Source of the DNA: Alentia gelatinosa
Lineage: Eukaryota > Annelida > Polychaeta > Phyllodocida > Polynoidae
Reading direction: 5' to 3'
Length of the DNA stretch: 64,000 nucleotides
Assembly (NCBI GenBank): GCA_950022655.1
Contig: OX465579.1
Span: 39,473,950 to 39,537,949, forward strand
Under the pieces are notes generated by a model that saw nothing but the letters and a program-made list of their open reading frames with translations, was not told the DNA's origin and made no database searches. Position numbers and translations under genes: made by a program. This document shows, piece after piece, positions 9,447-21,277 of the stretch (positions within the stretch are counted from its first letter, which is position 1; every line of letters begins with the position of its first letter).

Positions 9447-9496
9447 ATGCTACAGATGCTGGCAGCTGGGACAGCCCCCGTGGCGGCGTGGACTGC
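9447..9496 (+). CDS. Candidate first coding exon
   Basis: ATG at 9447 opens MLQMLAAGTAPVAAWT and then reaches a strong donor, CTGC|GTGAGT, with the codon split after two bases (phase 2). The exon lies about 130 bp downstream of the CCAAT box at the edge of the CpG island, the usual place for exon 1 of an animal gene. The peptide is hydrophobic and small-residue-rich and could begin a signal or transit peptide. The rest of the gene would lie to the right; no partner exon can be assigned with confidence. Confidence 0.35.
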
Positions 9497-9627
9497 GTGA
9501 GTATGCAGTGCAATGAAGGACTCCACTTGCCTACCTGACCCGTCCCCATCCCCTTAGGCTCATTTCTCCGGCCACCTTCAGTAATGAATCACATACCTAT
9601 TTACACACACGTCGCCGTAGTTCGCGC

Positions 9628-9656
9628 TGACGTCGCCTGACGTCTCTTTAACGTCA
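9628..9656. promoter_or_regulatory. Cluster of three CRE/ATF-type sites
   Basis: TGACGTC occurs at 9628-9634 and 9638-9644, and AACGTCA (reverse TGACGTT) at 9650-9656. The first two are exactly 10 bp apart and the third follows 12 bp later, close to one helical turn each. Such sites bind CREB/ATF family bZIP proteins. The cluster lies 130 bp after the exon-1 donor at 9496, either inside intron 1 or in a second promoter. Confidence 0.5.
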
Positions 9657-9699
9657 CACCTGCGTCCTGCAAGAGAAGACACCTCCTGCTGCAGCTAAG

Positions 9700-11080
9700 T
9701 CACCAAGCACAGTCGCCGTCCAACTCCCGACACAGGAGGTTGGGGCACCGCACATGCAACCCCGAACGCGTGGGTCATCGTATCCACGCCTGATGGATAT
9801 TATTCTACATCTGTATGGAATGCAGTGGATGACGCGTTCCTGAGAGTTTGAGAAGAACTAATGGTGTTGCCCCTCAACTCTCACAAAGGACCTGGAGGCT
9901 ATAGTATAGGCCTCCCCCTCCACATTGTGAGGCCATACAGGAGACTGAACATTATTGTATTTATTGAAAAGTTATTGACTTTGAATGATTATGGTCAATA
10001 CCATATGCTCCTACCACTTTCCAGCCGTAGTAGGGCCTGTGGACGAAAAGTAGGCGTGGAAGTTGTATTCTTTGACCAACTGGTATCCATCGCAGCGTGA
10101 CGCTAAAAGGCGCTTGTAGCGCCTGCTCCGGACGACCATATCCCCCGGGGATCAACTCACCCTCAACACCTACCGCGTGAACACATCGGGTTAGCGTACC
10201 TGGAGGATTTACTTGAGTTTAATCAGCTGAGGGCAGAAGGCGAAAGGGGTGCGCCTTGACACAACTATAATACATACAGTAGCACACCTATCTAGATACA
10301 TTCGCAACCATTCATTGAGCGTTATTTCACTGTATGTATACCCACTGTAGGCTGGGGTGTGACTGAAAGTAACAGTTAGGAACTCTATGGATCCGGTGTG
10401 GCTGTGCTTTTAGTACTTTAAGCACGTATCACCAAACTATAAAGCTTTAACAAGCCAGATCCTCACCAGGTGGCCAGAATAAGGACTCTTTCTGAAATAT
10501 TCTCAAAAGCTTTAAAGCAAATACTTGGCGGTTGGGTCGCTGGCGGATCCCTTTTATTGAGGTAGGACCTCAGGATTAAAATTAGTTCACCCGCTTTCAT
10601 GGGGTGGAATGTGCGCTAAGAGGAGCTTAGTGGTGGACAGAATGGGGAGGGAGTGTTAGAAATGACGTGTGTAATATAGGCTGTATGCTAGTGTCTGCGG
10701 CCAGTCGGGCGTACTGTAATAGTCGCCATTGACAGATATAGAGTAGACCTCAGTTGGCTCCAACGACATCGATCACATATCGGCATACCCCCTTCCCAGT
10801 TCCTCCAGTAACTACACTGTACCTCGACACAGTATACACCCATCAATACATACATCCCCATCCTTGCCCTCTCACTCATACGTCCAATACACGTGCAAAG
10901 CTGTGAATATCTCCGGTGGGAGCCAGACTCTCTGATCCAGTCCGAGTGTCCGCGGAGTAGTTTCACTTATTGCCACTCACCCCAATGATCCGTCCTCCAG
11001 GCTTTGGCTCTCCTGAGAGCCGGGTTACAGACTCCAGTGGCTGTCTGGAGTGGTCACTGGATAGTAGTGGACTGGCTGAT
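9700..11080. other. No gene seen
   Basis: Mixed-composition sequence with short frames on both strands. The minus frame of 92 codons at 10688-10966 has no homology or splice support. Nothing else stands out. Confidence 0.5.
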
Positions 11081-11109
11081 TGGTCCTTGCCATAGACGTC
11101 TACATCTTG

Positions 11110-11118
11110 TATATATAG
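11110..11118 (+). promoter_or_regulatory. TATA box
   Basis: TATATATAG lies about 60 bp upstream of an in-frame ATG pair (11174/11177) and 170 bp upstream of the signal-peptide ATG at 11282. A start site near 11140 would fit. Confidence 0.4.
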
Positions 11119-11173
11119 TGCTGCACAAAACACAGGTATATATTGACGGTACTGCGACTTTATCAGGACCAAC

Positions 11174-11381
11174 ATGATGACTGATATATTCTCTATTGAG
11201 AGCGGACACCGAAGGGGTATGTCATCTTTCGCCTTCGTTGCCCACAGGACAGCCCGACGTTTAACGCCGTCAGATAGGATCATGATTAACCTGTTACTAA
11301 TTACAGGGTGCTTTGTATACGCCTCCTGTGACCCTACCACCACGACAACCACCACCACGACCACCACCACAACAGCACCTG
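11174..11381 (+). CDS. Candidate first exon of a secreted threonine-rich (mucin-like) protein
   Basis: From Met at 11282 the frame encodes a classic signal peptide (MINLLLITGCFVYASC), then DP, thirteen consecutive threonines and AP. It ends at the donor CCTG|GTAAGT in phase 1. The frame is open back to ATG 11174, which would add 36 residues before the signal peptide; I favour 11282 because it puts the hydrophobic core at the N terminus. Poly-Thr runs after a signal peptide are typical O-glycosylated linkers of secreted mucin-like or matrix proteins. A long antisense frame (poly-Val opposite the ACC repeat) is judged a by-product of the repeat. Downstream exons should start in phase 1; candidates are listed at 28381, 36893 and 49184. 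Assignment to one gene is speculative. Confidence 0.45.
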
Positions 11382-12253
11382 GTAAGTCGATCTCACCGTT
11401 AATCTGCGTATATTGATTCTGTGCGTTTTGATGTTGCCCTGATTTGAGGCTTTACGAACCATTTTATCTTTGATGGACAAATGGTACTAATATAACAACA
11501 GACCTTCTGCGAACTCTATTTCTTTAAGTGTTTCGCTACAGATAGATACATGTTAAAGAAATACGGCAAAGAAACTGATTTTGTAAAGGATTAACATACT
11601 CCAAAGTAACTTATGATAATTAATTTATTTCACGATAAATTATACTTTGATCCCAACTGCATGTTCCCTATATTAATTCAGCCTGGGCTAATATTTTACA
11701 ATTTTACCAGTTTCTTATTTCCTGGGTTTATAACCTCCCCCCCCCCCTCCGTTGTGGCATATACAGTGTATAAAGTAGAAATTACCTTAGAAACAACTTC
11801 AGAGGAAGAGACAAATCACAGAAGCTCCCCCATCAACCCTGATGGCTTGAGGGCTTTTGATAAGACCCACAGACGCCAATGCGGCGAACCCCATACAACC
11901 CCAGTCTTAACAGAACCCATACAGTCAATTAGTGGTATTTGTGTAACTAAGCAGACGAACTTAACTCTCCCTCGGACAGACCCTGCAAACTAGACCACCA
12001 TCCACCCTCCCCATCGACAAACGATGATGTAAGCGGGTTAAGTGGGGTTCAGAACGTCTACCTTGGTCAGGCAGGGTTTACTGCCTCCTGGGTTTGCCCT
12101 GGAGGGTGGTCTGCGCTATGCACGCTGGCAGGAAAGGGCGGATGCCTGGCGCCACCGTTAGCATGACCAGGCATACAGACCTCCTGTGCTGATAGAATAA
12201 CGAGACGATGGACCGGCAGATTGCCGCACATACCACGCAATAACGGTAGACAG

Positions 12254-12463
12254 TTTCACTTGGCTGAAGAGTCCAATATGGAAAGGCCGACCAGGTACGA
12301 AGTTGACCTGCGGATACAGCGGCAGGGTTATAGGGATGAGACCCGGCGGCTGGGAATGAATATCCTGATGTTGAACTCACTTTACCATCTGTGGTTGTCT
12401 AGACTAAACGCACGTGTAATTGAGGGCAGCAGAACGCATCCGGGTGGTCCGTGGCCTTTCTGA
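12254..12463 (+). CDS. Candidate exon, function unknown
   Basis: After a modest acceptor (GGTAGACAG) the frame reads FHLAEESNMERPTRYEVDL and continues charged and mixed for about 55 residues (QRQGYRDETRRLGMNILML) to a stop at 12463. Composition looks protein-like, with balanced acidic and basic residues and a Leu-rich helix-like segment. No family is recognised. The opposite strand is also open across most of it, which weakens the case. A polyadenylation signal lies 290 bp downstream. Confidence 0.3.
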   Translation, partial: FHLAEESNMERPTRYEVDLRIQRQGYRDETRRLGMNILMLNSLYHLWLSRLNARVIEGSRTHPGGPWPF

Positions 12464-12513
12464 GTTTCTCGCGCCCCTCAGAACCACACCCTGTTTACGG
12501 TCGGTTGCTACAG

Positions 12514-12753
12514 GCGACCGGAGAACATGGTTTTGCCAGGCGGCCCAGTCGGGAGCGTATCCTCCCGGGCCTTAGCTGCGAGGACCCGGTGGAGGAGTGC
12601 GGGAAGTACCGGGACAAACCTCGTCGCGTCCTCCTCCTCGAGTTGGCCCGTGTGAGTCACAGTGCGTCCCGGAGAGGACGCGTCGCTCCGGTCGAAACAC
12701 ACGCAGAAAAGCCGGTGAATCAACGGGGTAATCGTAGGCTAATGCCCGGGTAA
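12514..12753 (+). CDS. Candidate terminal exon ending in TAATAAA
   Basis: An acceptor (GGTTGCTACAG) opens a phase-0 frame of 79 residues, basic overall, with a segment GLSCEDPVEECGKYRDKPRR and a Leu-rich stretch after it. The stop codon at 12751-12753 overlaps a canonical AATAAA at 12752-12757. The region is CpG-dense, so long frames are more likely by chance, and a GTGAGT donor at 12650 lies within it. The protein is not recognised. Confidence 0.3.
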   Translation, partial: ATGEHGFARRPSRERILPGLSCEDPVEECGKYRDKPRRVLLLELARVSHSASRRGRVAPVETHAEKPVNQRGNRRLMPG

Positions 12754-13329
12754 TAAAAGCCAGTCTAGTGCGAGCTGCATCTCTCTAAATGTGGTCGCAT
12801 TAACTACATGTCCAAAGGATTTATTTGGTCTTAATATTTGAGCTCGGTGCTATCTACGAGTGCAGGAGTTCTGCATGAGACATGCGTGCGATATTGATGC
12901 ATCATTGATTAAATTGATGTGATATGAACGCGTCACCACACGCTGAAGTCAAGGTGATTTATGGGTGGCTGGGGTTATGGGGATCACTAACGCCGTGGGT
13001 GTGGTGAAATCTTGACGCGTAAACTGGGTAAACTTTGGTCTTCTTGTATGAAGTAACGCAGGCCTATAGTTTCTTTTCGGCATAGGGGTCGGAGGGCTTT
13101 TATTAAAGTGGTCGCGTGTCTAGATCGCATGAGGGAATATCCGAAGTTCATCTCATAAACCAGGCCGCCATTTCAGTATCCTCACCCTTGTACACGATAT
13201 CAGGGGTCATCAAAGTCTGCCCATGTGTGGTGTGGTCTATGGAAGTGAGTCCTTTTATGAAACTAAGGCTATCCTAGACCTTTTTAGATCTTATTAACAT
13301 TCTGTCCGATGAGGGATAACTGCTTCATA

Positions 13330-13640
13330 CGCGTGAGTTGAGCCATGTAACAGATTCACACCAGCGCCTAGATTGGGAGGGGCCGCCGTCAGGGCATCCA
13401 CGGGCGGGCCCGCAGACGAGACCGGGATGTGAAGTGGTATGTTGGCGGCGGTGGCGCCCGCCATCCCGGTCACACCAGTACACGCAGACGGAGAAGGGGG
13501 CCCACAGGTCGGCCAGTTACACCCCGGCGTCACCACGCACTGACCCGGGCGCCGGTGAGTGACGCCACCCGCGACGACCTCTGCCTCGTAGGAGCCGGGC
13601 TGGGACCCATGACGGGACCATATTACAGCCCGGCGCAAGC
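13330..13640. other. CpG-dense, GC-rich block
   Basis: A second CpG-dense block close to the one at 12440-12700. Frames are open on both strands (114 codons on minus, 94 on plus), as expected for such composition. A plus donor, GCCG|GTGAGT, lies at about 13552. ATG 13439 starts a 34-codon frame (MLAAVAPAIPVTPVHADG...) that stops before this donor. It could be a promoter/5' UTR region; no gene is called. Confidence 0.4.
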
Positions 13641-13739
13641 AAATAACTCCCCAGAGACCTCACCCCTAGCCATAAATAGCTGCCCCGACCCAAGTGAGCA
13701 TGGCGTCGTGTGAGGGAAGGTGGGGAGGCGTTTTAGTGA

Positions 13740-16700
13740 AAGAGAAACAGGGTTTTGTCTGTAAAGGGTTTTATGATAATCCCTCTAAATCCGTCTTTTA
13801 TAGCCATCACCAATTGAGCAAATTCAATCAATCCTTTTAGTATATGTCCATGTTCAGGCCCGAAGCCTGCTGCATTGTAATATTATACCTATTTACTTAT
13901 ATATACTCCAGATGCGCCGTGCCCGAGTCTTGCGTGTGGCATGAGACATGCTCTTCCTTGTTGTATTATTTAATGATGTAGAAGATCCTTATCTAACCCA
14001 CTTATGTGCCTTTTCAAATATTTAATGTGAATATTCATTTTAAGTCCAAATATAATGGGCTCTACTTATGCCAGGTTTATATCCTGTATATTTCCTGTTC
14101 GACATAGGCCTACTAGTTTAAAAATTCAGAATCTTGCATACCCGCGACCACGTTTTCGCGTCATATCAGAGAGAAAAGAAAAGTCTTGCACTCCATTTAG
14201 TCGCACCCACGAGGTTAAATGGTCGCAGTGACTGGTGTAATGTTCAGCTCTTCTCTTCAGAGTTAGGTCGATAACAATAGGCCGATCCACACGACCATCG
14301 CGGTCATTCTAATGGCTGGTGCTTTGGTCAGTTTGACAGTCCCTTTGGTCCATTTACGTGTAGGCGCCAATCTCAAAGGCAAATAAAACACCCATATGTG
14401 AATGTGTGCCCCGCCCAGGTCCCACAAGGAGAGTCGGGTAGAGAGGGCGGGTAAGGGTGCCGACCCTCAGTGTGCCTTGCAGTATGGGCTACTTGTGCTT
14501 GCGACGTAGGCAATTATAGGTCTACTGCCATATCAAAGGCAGGTATTTGGCGCCAAGAATCAATACGTTGCATCGATATACAGCTATCGATGTATTTATG
14601 CATATATATCCTTCTCATTCTCTTGTCGTTGTGTACAATAAAGCCCACACTGACTTCGACAGACACAATGACGAAGGTTTGGTTTCTATCCAAGTAGTGA
14701 ATGACTTTGTTCAAGTACATGGTGATGTTATGGTTTTGTCAAACTTTATGTACGAGCAGTGTCCGGCTTGATAGCACAACATTTATATACTGTATCACTG
14801 GGAGGGATTGTCATACATCATTCGCAGACAAAACCGAGTACAAACCAATGGCGCGATGCTTTTTTTGCGGACAAATTACAGGTATTCCTTGACAGAAACG
14901 TTTTATATTGCTACGACATACCCATGTGATGTATTCTTAAGTATGCCTTTATATCATTAACATTTTAGAGCTAGAGAACAACAGCATAATCAAAGCATAA
15001 AGCTCCTCATAAAAGGTATTCCAAAAGATGCATAAAACAATTTTCCATGAGTTCATACCTACAAATAGAGAAGTCTATTTTCATTATAAATTTACACATT
15101 TTTATGTTTAATAATTTATGAGAAAAAGACAAGCGTGTATGATATGAATTCGCGCATGGCATCGTTACATATCCTGGTCACACAGACATATTTCGATATA
15201 TTCCAATACTGCACACATTTATCTATCTGCTTCTATACATTTGTGTAATTGTCTATCTATCTGTATATCTGTATGTAGCCTATCTATCGGTCTGGCTCTT
15301 TATGTAGCCTATCTATCGGTCTGGCTCTTTACATTTGTGTTTACTATAATGTGCAAGGATTATAAGACATGGTGGGGTTCGATTTTCGCCTCGGAATCAC
15401 ACTACTTCGGTCTTGATTTCAGGAAGCCATGACATGGAACGGTTTCTTGAAATTTTCTGACTGTAGAATTAGAATGGATAATAACACCATACACCTCCAT
15501 TTCAGACAGTGGAAAAGATAACTTGGAGTAACTGTGATCACTACTTTGCTCACAGAATTTCTCAGACTTTGGAACAGGCTGCTTGCTGGTGTGCATCACT
15601 ATTAATGCACTCACCGGTCTGATAACGTCAATCAGCAGTCCTCCTAATCTCCCGACCATTACTAAGCACTGATGCCGTGAACTCTCACACTCAAGAAACA
15701 TGATTCAGGGGGCGCCAGAGCCACCCGAGGGAAGCATCAGGGTACGGCGAAGGTCGAGGAGGGAGGTTAATGCACCCCGGCGTTACATGTACTCTTTCCC
15801 CTGGTACTTCCCCTATATGCAGCTGCCGGCGTGTTGAGAGGTATACAACCGTAGGTATGGCATGAGACTATTTCATTTCCGTCCGTGTCTGCCTCGACAA
15901 GGAGGTCTAGCTGAGGATGGAGGTGTGTGCTGGTTGTTTGGGGACTCAGGAGAACTACAAGTAGGCCAATGGAGCTATGACTGCGTAGTGGTAGTGGTGG
16001 TGGCAGTGGTGAGTGTCGAAAAATATGCGAGGCGCTGCAAATACTAGGTCATGTCAGGGAGTTGAGAGAGAAACATTGCCAATGACATTTCTAGAGATTT
16101 CTTGAGCCCAACATACGTGTTATGTCCAATTCCCATTGTGTCCCAACATATCTGGTTGATATCAAAATGAAATTATTCAGTATGGGTACTTTTGAATACG
16201 AAAGTATTTAAAAGATGATGACGTAATTGGAGCAGCCAAATTATGATTGATTATTTCCTTTCAACATAAGTACATATCATATTTGAATACCCTTTAAAAA
16301 TGCTAACAGTTATGGCCACTCAATTCTTAATCCTTCTCAATTAATGCATGCCCTGATATGATAATGATAACCTCTCCCAACAACTCTACACATTAGGGAA
16401 GCCTTTGGTTTTAAGACCACTCTGTTTGATGCATTGAGATGGCTCTATTCCAAAACAGGCTTAGTGTGAAATGGATGCACGATAATTATATGTGTGTTCA
16501 TCCACACTTGATAGCAGTGGGTGCAGATCTTGCTATACGCAAGAGGTAATTAGACTCACCAAACCTAAACCACAATCGTAATAGGGAGATGAGATTCAAT
16601 TAACCTATGCTAATGTTTTCTAGGTTAGAACAACACCACAAACAATAAACCCAGTTTATCAAAGGTATCCTCGTTTCCCTGAGGTCAAACCCTTATTATT

Positions 16701-19360
16701 GTTCTCAGAACAATGAAGCTATTACATGCGTGATTGGGGATCCCTTTGCCCAGTATTATCTGTGATAACATAGTAAATTCTGAAACATACATAAATACAT
16801 ACGTCCGTCCACTGATTGTCAGTGGTCCACCAATCACTTCCTAAACTATAGCTGTAGATGACCTTATGTATGTGCATCAGGGTCCCCTGCACTAGTGTCA
16901 GCTAATTAGGTTTTTAAGATGGTGACTGTTGGAGGTTGGGAGTAGTCTGCCATGTATATGTAGCATTAGAAATGTCTACATAAAATAGTTGGTAATAAGC
17001 ATGGCCAGCTGCTACTAATTGCAATTATAAGAAGCTTTGCCACAATATTGCCACAATGTTTACCGTTTTAGTTGGCTCCAGATTTGTATACTACATGTAC
17101 ATGCTCGATGCATGTACAGACAATCTGACTCTAGTTCTAGCCTCTGACTTAGATATCTACGCACATGGACCATCTCTGTATACATGTATAATTTATGGTT
17201 GTGGAGTTTTCATTTTTCATACGTTATCACTGATATAATTAGATATGATATAATGTCACTCTGTCAAACACTTTACATAAGAACTGACTACAGCACAATT
17301 ATTAATTTTTTTTAATTATTATTAAAGAAATCTGTATCATATGTGCACATGTGCATTGACGTTCAATATGTTCTTTTTGCCATATTAGATTGAAACAGAG
17401 CTAGATGGTTTGTGTAAACGTTGGGATAGGTAAGGGTCTATTTAAATGCCAGACTGGTCTAAGCACGTTCATCTATTTTGTAGAGGTGCCGCTCTTTTAG
17501 GGCCTCACAGAAGGTCCTTGAGGTGGATTACGAACTGTGGGAGCCTGCACTTGAAGTGTAGCACAGGGACTATGTGTGAAGAGGGCATGTGAATGCTAGT
17601 TTAAGGATTTTCTGCGCGCACAGCCCAACCACTATTCACCATCCGTCTCTATATAATTTAGTGCAATGACTGTGACTGCAGGCAAGTGACGACGTATTTC
17701 AACGGACAATTAGGTCGGATTAATGAATGCTTATCTGTTATAATAATCCAGGTCCACTTGATATCGTTACGACTATGAAGTGTCAGTATAGGGCGGTGCG
17801 GGTCCCTTGTGATTTGGTAATTATACTATTGTAATGCTCCTGTAGTGTAGCAACCTCAGCATGTGGACTATTGAAATCTCCACGCATGAACTTCCTTGTG
17901 TCCGTAGTCGCGTAGGGAAAATGGCACACCCCTACCAAAAAATAATTTAAAAAGAAGTTAAAATCAGGTGGAATCTACATAGGGTGGTGGCCACATATGT
18001 ACATGTACTGACACTGCATGTATACCTGAAACTTGGGAAAGCTTTATAAAATGTCACATATTTTCGATACAGTCTCTTGTATAAAAGCAGCCATAATTGA
18101 AGGGTGTCTAAAGCTTCTCAGTCACTAAAGGCCAACTTATACACTATGAAATGGAAATCTCATAAGCTCATGGAAGCTGGAGATGAGATAAATCCTTGAA
18201 ATATGTAAGAAATGAAACGGTGGGTCATCAAAGCCTATCCTAACTGATATCAGTGTACGGCACAGCAAGGGCCGGGGAGGAATACACTGGTGAACACTAT
18301 TCCCTGGTCTGGTACAATTAGTAGGAGACCTCAGGATACTGGGAGGATCAAATGATCGATAATCCATATTAACACCGAGACCCCTATAAGAGCAGATGTC
18401 GACCAGCACAGATCATCTCCTGACCCAAGCAGAGGCTCAGCATATACACCGTATGCTCATGTGTAGCCATGGACTTCATCACAATATATATATTTCAGGG
18501 ATGTGCAAATCGGGCAGTTTGTATGTCAGGGGATAGATATGCATCCAATTTTCACCATACGTAGGTAAAATGGTACAATTGACGACGCGATCTATATTGC
18601 CAAGGCAGTACACTTTCTACTGCAGTGGATCACATATAGCTTTGATTGTCGCGCCGTATTTTGTTGTAAATTATTTAATTTATATCTAGTTTCTTGGTGA
18701 AAGTCAACATGATAGAGTATGGTGTCAACTTTGGTTGGTTTTGACTATTAAGGATCGTATTCGTATAGAAGTGGTATAGAAGAAGTATTCAACGAAATAA
18801 GTTCTCCTCTCCTTTAAGAGGGCGTTGCGGATGGCACAAAAACGCTATAGATAGACCAGGCATGGAAGTTAACAGTGAAACATGACAGGAAGTCACCAGC
18901 AAAATAAATAATGAGTCAGTGTTTAGATCTATACAGTAACAGACACTTTGCAAGTTGAGGCTGATCGTGTTTTCCATCTTCAAAATCAATTCAAGACGTT
19001 CAAAAAAGACACAGTCTCTTGCGCGGTGAGAGATGTATTGTCGTAGTCCAGGGAGATTTGTTTGCTTCGGCACAGTTCCCACCTGTCTAAACGTTTGAAC
19101 TCGACAGACTTGTCGGGCGGGAGGCCACAGCTAAGAATTAGGACCAGCGGTAGGGGAAAAAAGGTAATTTAGGTAAACTTCAGCAAAGCTTTGGGTAGCG
19201 AGGGGATACAGTACCTATACTGGGGTAGGGAGAGGTTGCCCTTACTCGTAATCTTTCTTTTGGGAGGCGGCCCTATCGGGAGGGAGACAACCACCCTCTT
19301 TATCTATGAATGAGGTAAGGGTGGTAAGATAAGGTTACTGAAAGATCTAATAAAAGAGAA
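13740..19360. other. No gene seen
   Basis: Long AT-leaning stretch with scattered short frames and no convincing exon, transposase or RNA gene. Contains the 29-bp tandem duplication at 15272-15329 and AATAAA words near 14385 and 14636 without an associated frame. Confidence 0.5.
15272..15329. repeat. Exact 29-bp tandem duplication
   Basis: TATGTAGCCTATCTATCGGT plus nine more bases is repeated immediately, without mismatch, at 15272-15300 and 15301-15329. A (TCTA)-like tract precedes it. Confidence 0.95.
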
Positions 19361-19583
19361 GTTAGACTACCACATCCGGTAATATTTCATCAAAACATTG
19401 AACAGATCAATGCTCCTCGTTAAATTGGGATTATATTTCTCGAACATAGATACCACACTATCAGATAATTGATTAAACATACGTAGATAATAATATGATT
19501 GATTCATATCGGAGATCACCGTGAAATGGATTTTAAAATGTTGTGCAAACAAAACAATCTGTTTGGCAATCATCGTTAAACAT

Positions 19584-19640
19584 GGTACTTATGGACCTGG
19601 TTGTAGTAAATTCCATTGGAAAAATGCCAGTTACCCGTAT
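19584..19640 (+). pseudogene. Possible decayed EGF-like repeat fragment
   Basis: The plus frame reads GTYGPGCSKFHWKNASYPY. Multi-EGF (MEGF/tenascin-like) proteins have repeats of the form GTYG.GCS..C.C.N. Here the Cys positions after GCSK are replaced (HW, and Tyr for a later Cys), with one residue fewer than expected. The frame around it is open for 73 codons but has no other EGF cysteines. This fits a fragment of a decayed repeat or pseudo-exon; chance resemblance is possible. Confidence 0.25.
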
Positions 19641-19707
19641 GTAGGCTTAGTCTACGACGCTCCACCTCTTTATGCTTACACAATCCTAAAACAGTACTTT
19701 CGGTTGG

Positions 19708-19968
19708 TTAATCAAGTGCTAAGTCAGATAGAGAGACACTGATTTCAGATGCGGCAGAAACTTTTACGAAGGCAGACGCCTCAGTAGATTGCTGCACTGG
19801 TGTATGCCTCTCTAGCACGAATGTCAGAGACATCGCTGCGCCGAACCCGGCCACTGTCCCAGTCCTCCCGGCGACCCGGCCTCGTATCATTGAGTACTTG
19901 GCCCCTGCCTTCACTGGCTTCACAATGAATTCATTCCTCCTTCCTTTCTTAGGTTTGCCCATCAAGAA
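19708..19968 (-). CDS. Candidate terminal exon or small intronless gene, function unknown
   Basis: From Met at 19962 the minus frame encodes 84 residues: a basic start (MGKPKKGRRNEFIVKPVKAG), a Gly/Arg/Val-rich middle with a short hydrophobic run (TVAGFGAAMSLTFVL), and a Ser/Ala-rich end, then TAA. A usable acceptor (CCTTCTAG) lies just before it at 19969-19970, so it may be a last exon with frame FLMGKPKK. Composition is protein-like and the reading frame is the only long one there. No family is recognised. No AATAAA is seen shortly downstream. Confidence 0.4.
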   Translation of the reverse strand, partial: FLMGKPKKGRRNEFIVKPVKAGAKYSMIRGRVAGRTGTVAGFGAAMSLTFVLERHTPVQQSTEASAFVKVSAASEISVSLSDLALD

Positions 19969-20080
19969 CTAGAAGGAATATGATCTCTTTCCCTTAATGT
20001 TTATGTGCATGAACACAGTATGAAAGCACTAAATGAAATCATTCCCTTTTATTCAACATATCATGTCTACCTATCAAAAC

Positions 20081-20232
20081 CCGTAATGATATTATTCTTA
20101 CTTATCTTATGTGTACTCAAATACCCAAATGGCTTCATTCACCCAAGCTCTACTGCATACCTACCAAAATTTAAATGGCTTCATTACTTCTTTGTTTCTT
20201 GTGTTTACCCCAAAAACACAATTGGCTTCATT
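20081..20232. repeat. Diverged 46-bp tandem repeat
   Basis: AAATGGCTTCATT occurs at 20127-20139 and 20173-20185, and AATTGGCTTCATT at 20220-20232, with spacings of 46 and 47 bp. A weaker unit (AAACCCGTAATGA) sits one period earlier. The intervening sequence shares CTACC/TACCC and CAAAA words. The open frames across this region are read-through of the repeat. Confidence 0.7.
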
Positions 20233-21252
20233 TCCACTTTTCATCGGATCCCATTGCCAAGAAAAATAATAGTCGTGTCTACTTGTGTAGCAAAGGATAT
20301 GATGCAAGTTTACAAATTTACTATCACAAGTTACTCTTAAGGCAAAGGATTTATTTGGAAGTGTCGGATAATACTCCCACCAATTTTAAATGCTTTGAAA
20401 AAAAGATATCCTAGCTTGAAAAAAGAATTGTTGATTGAATTAGAAAATAAAACCAATATCATTGAGGGGGTTTTCACAATGCACGATAGCAATACGTATA
20501 TTCATGTAAAACCTTCTAGTTTGTAAGAATCAATTTTCTGACTCCAACTTTAAATTATCTAGATCAAAGAAGACCATTCATCTTATTGTATCCTCACTCT
20601 AATACATGCGCCTTTACCTCTGTGGCCTATCGTCATGTAATACGCCAACAGTACATCTGTTTCTTAACCCTTATTGTTCGTTTAAGAGGGAACCAGACGT
20701 TAACTCCAACTGGGAATGTAAAAACAGGCCCCGGCCATTTTGACCCGATAAATTAAAACGTTATCTACTTTATAAAAGATTAGTTGTCTGAATGCACTCG
20801 GCCTCATTGCTGCTATTTAGGTTGCATGGAGGTGGCAATACACTTTTGTGATTTCTACAGGGACTACATGAAAGTGACAATAGGGTCAATTACAAGCCAC
20901 TTACAGGACTGCCTTGCTTGCCACATATATGTCGTAATATCCATTAGTTTATGGACGTCTCTTGCGTCAGACTGATGGAAGAGCAGCGCCAATGTGAAAG
21001 GGGCTCATTGGACAGTAGTGTAACTGAACGGGGCGCAGCAATGCCTATTATAATACTCTCCACGAATCATCCGGCGCCGCCCGCTCTCATCCCCAACTCC
21101 CTTTGTCAGCCGCGTTGAGTATTTTTGTAGGAGGCACCTGGGCAAGTTTCAATAAAAGAAGCAGTGGGCCACCCTCCATTTTCTCACCTGTGACCACTAG
21201 GTGGTGGTTACCTGGGGGTAACAGGTGAGAGTGTGGTGTCCGTAACCTCAGG

Positions 21253-21277
21253 TATATATATATATATATATATATAT
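21253..21277. repeat. (TA)n microsatellite
   Basis: About 25 bp of alternating TA. Confidence 0.95.

Noticed and set aside
10963..11370. 135-codon minus frame beginning with a poly-Val run
   Set aside because: The poly-Val is the antisense of the ACC/ACG threonine repeat. The plus strand has a signal peptide, donor and TATA box.
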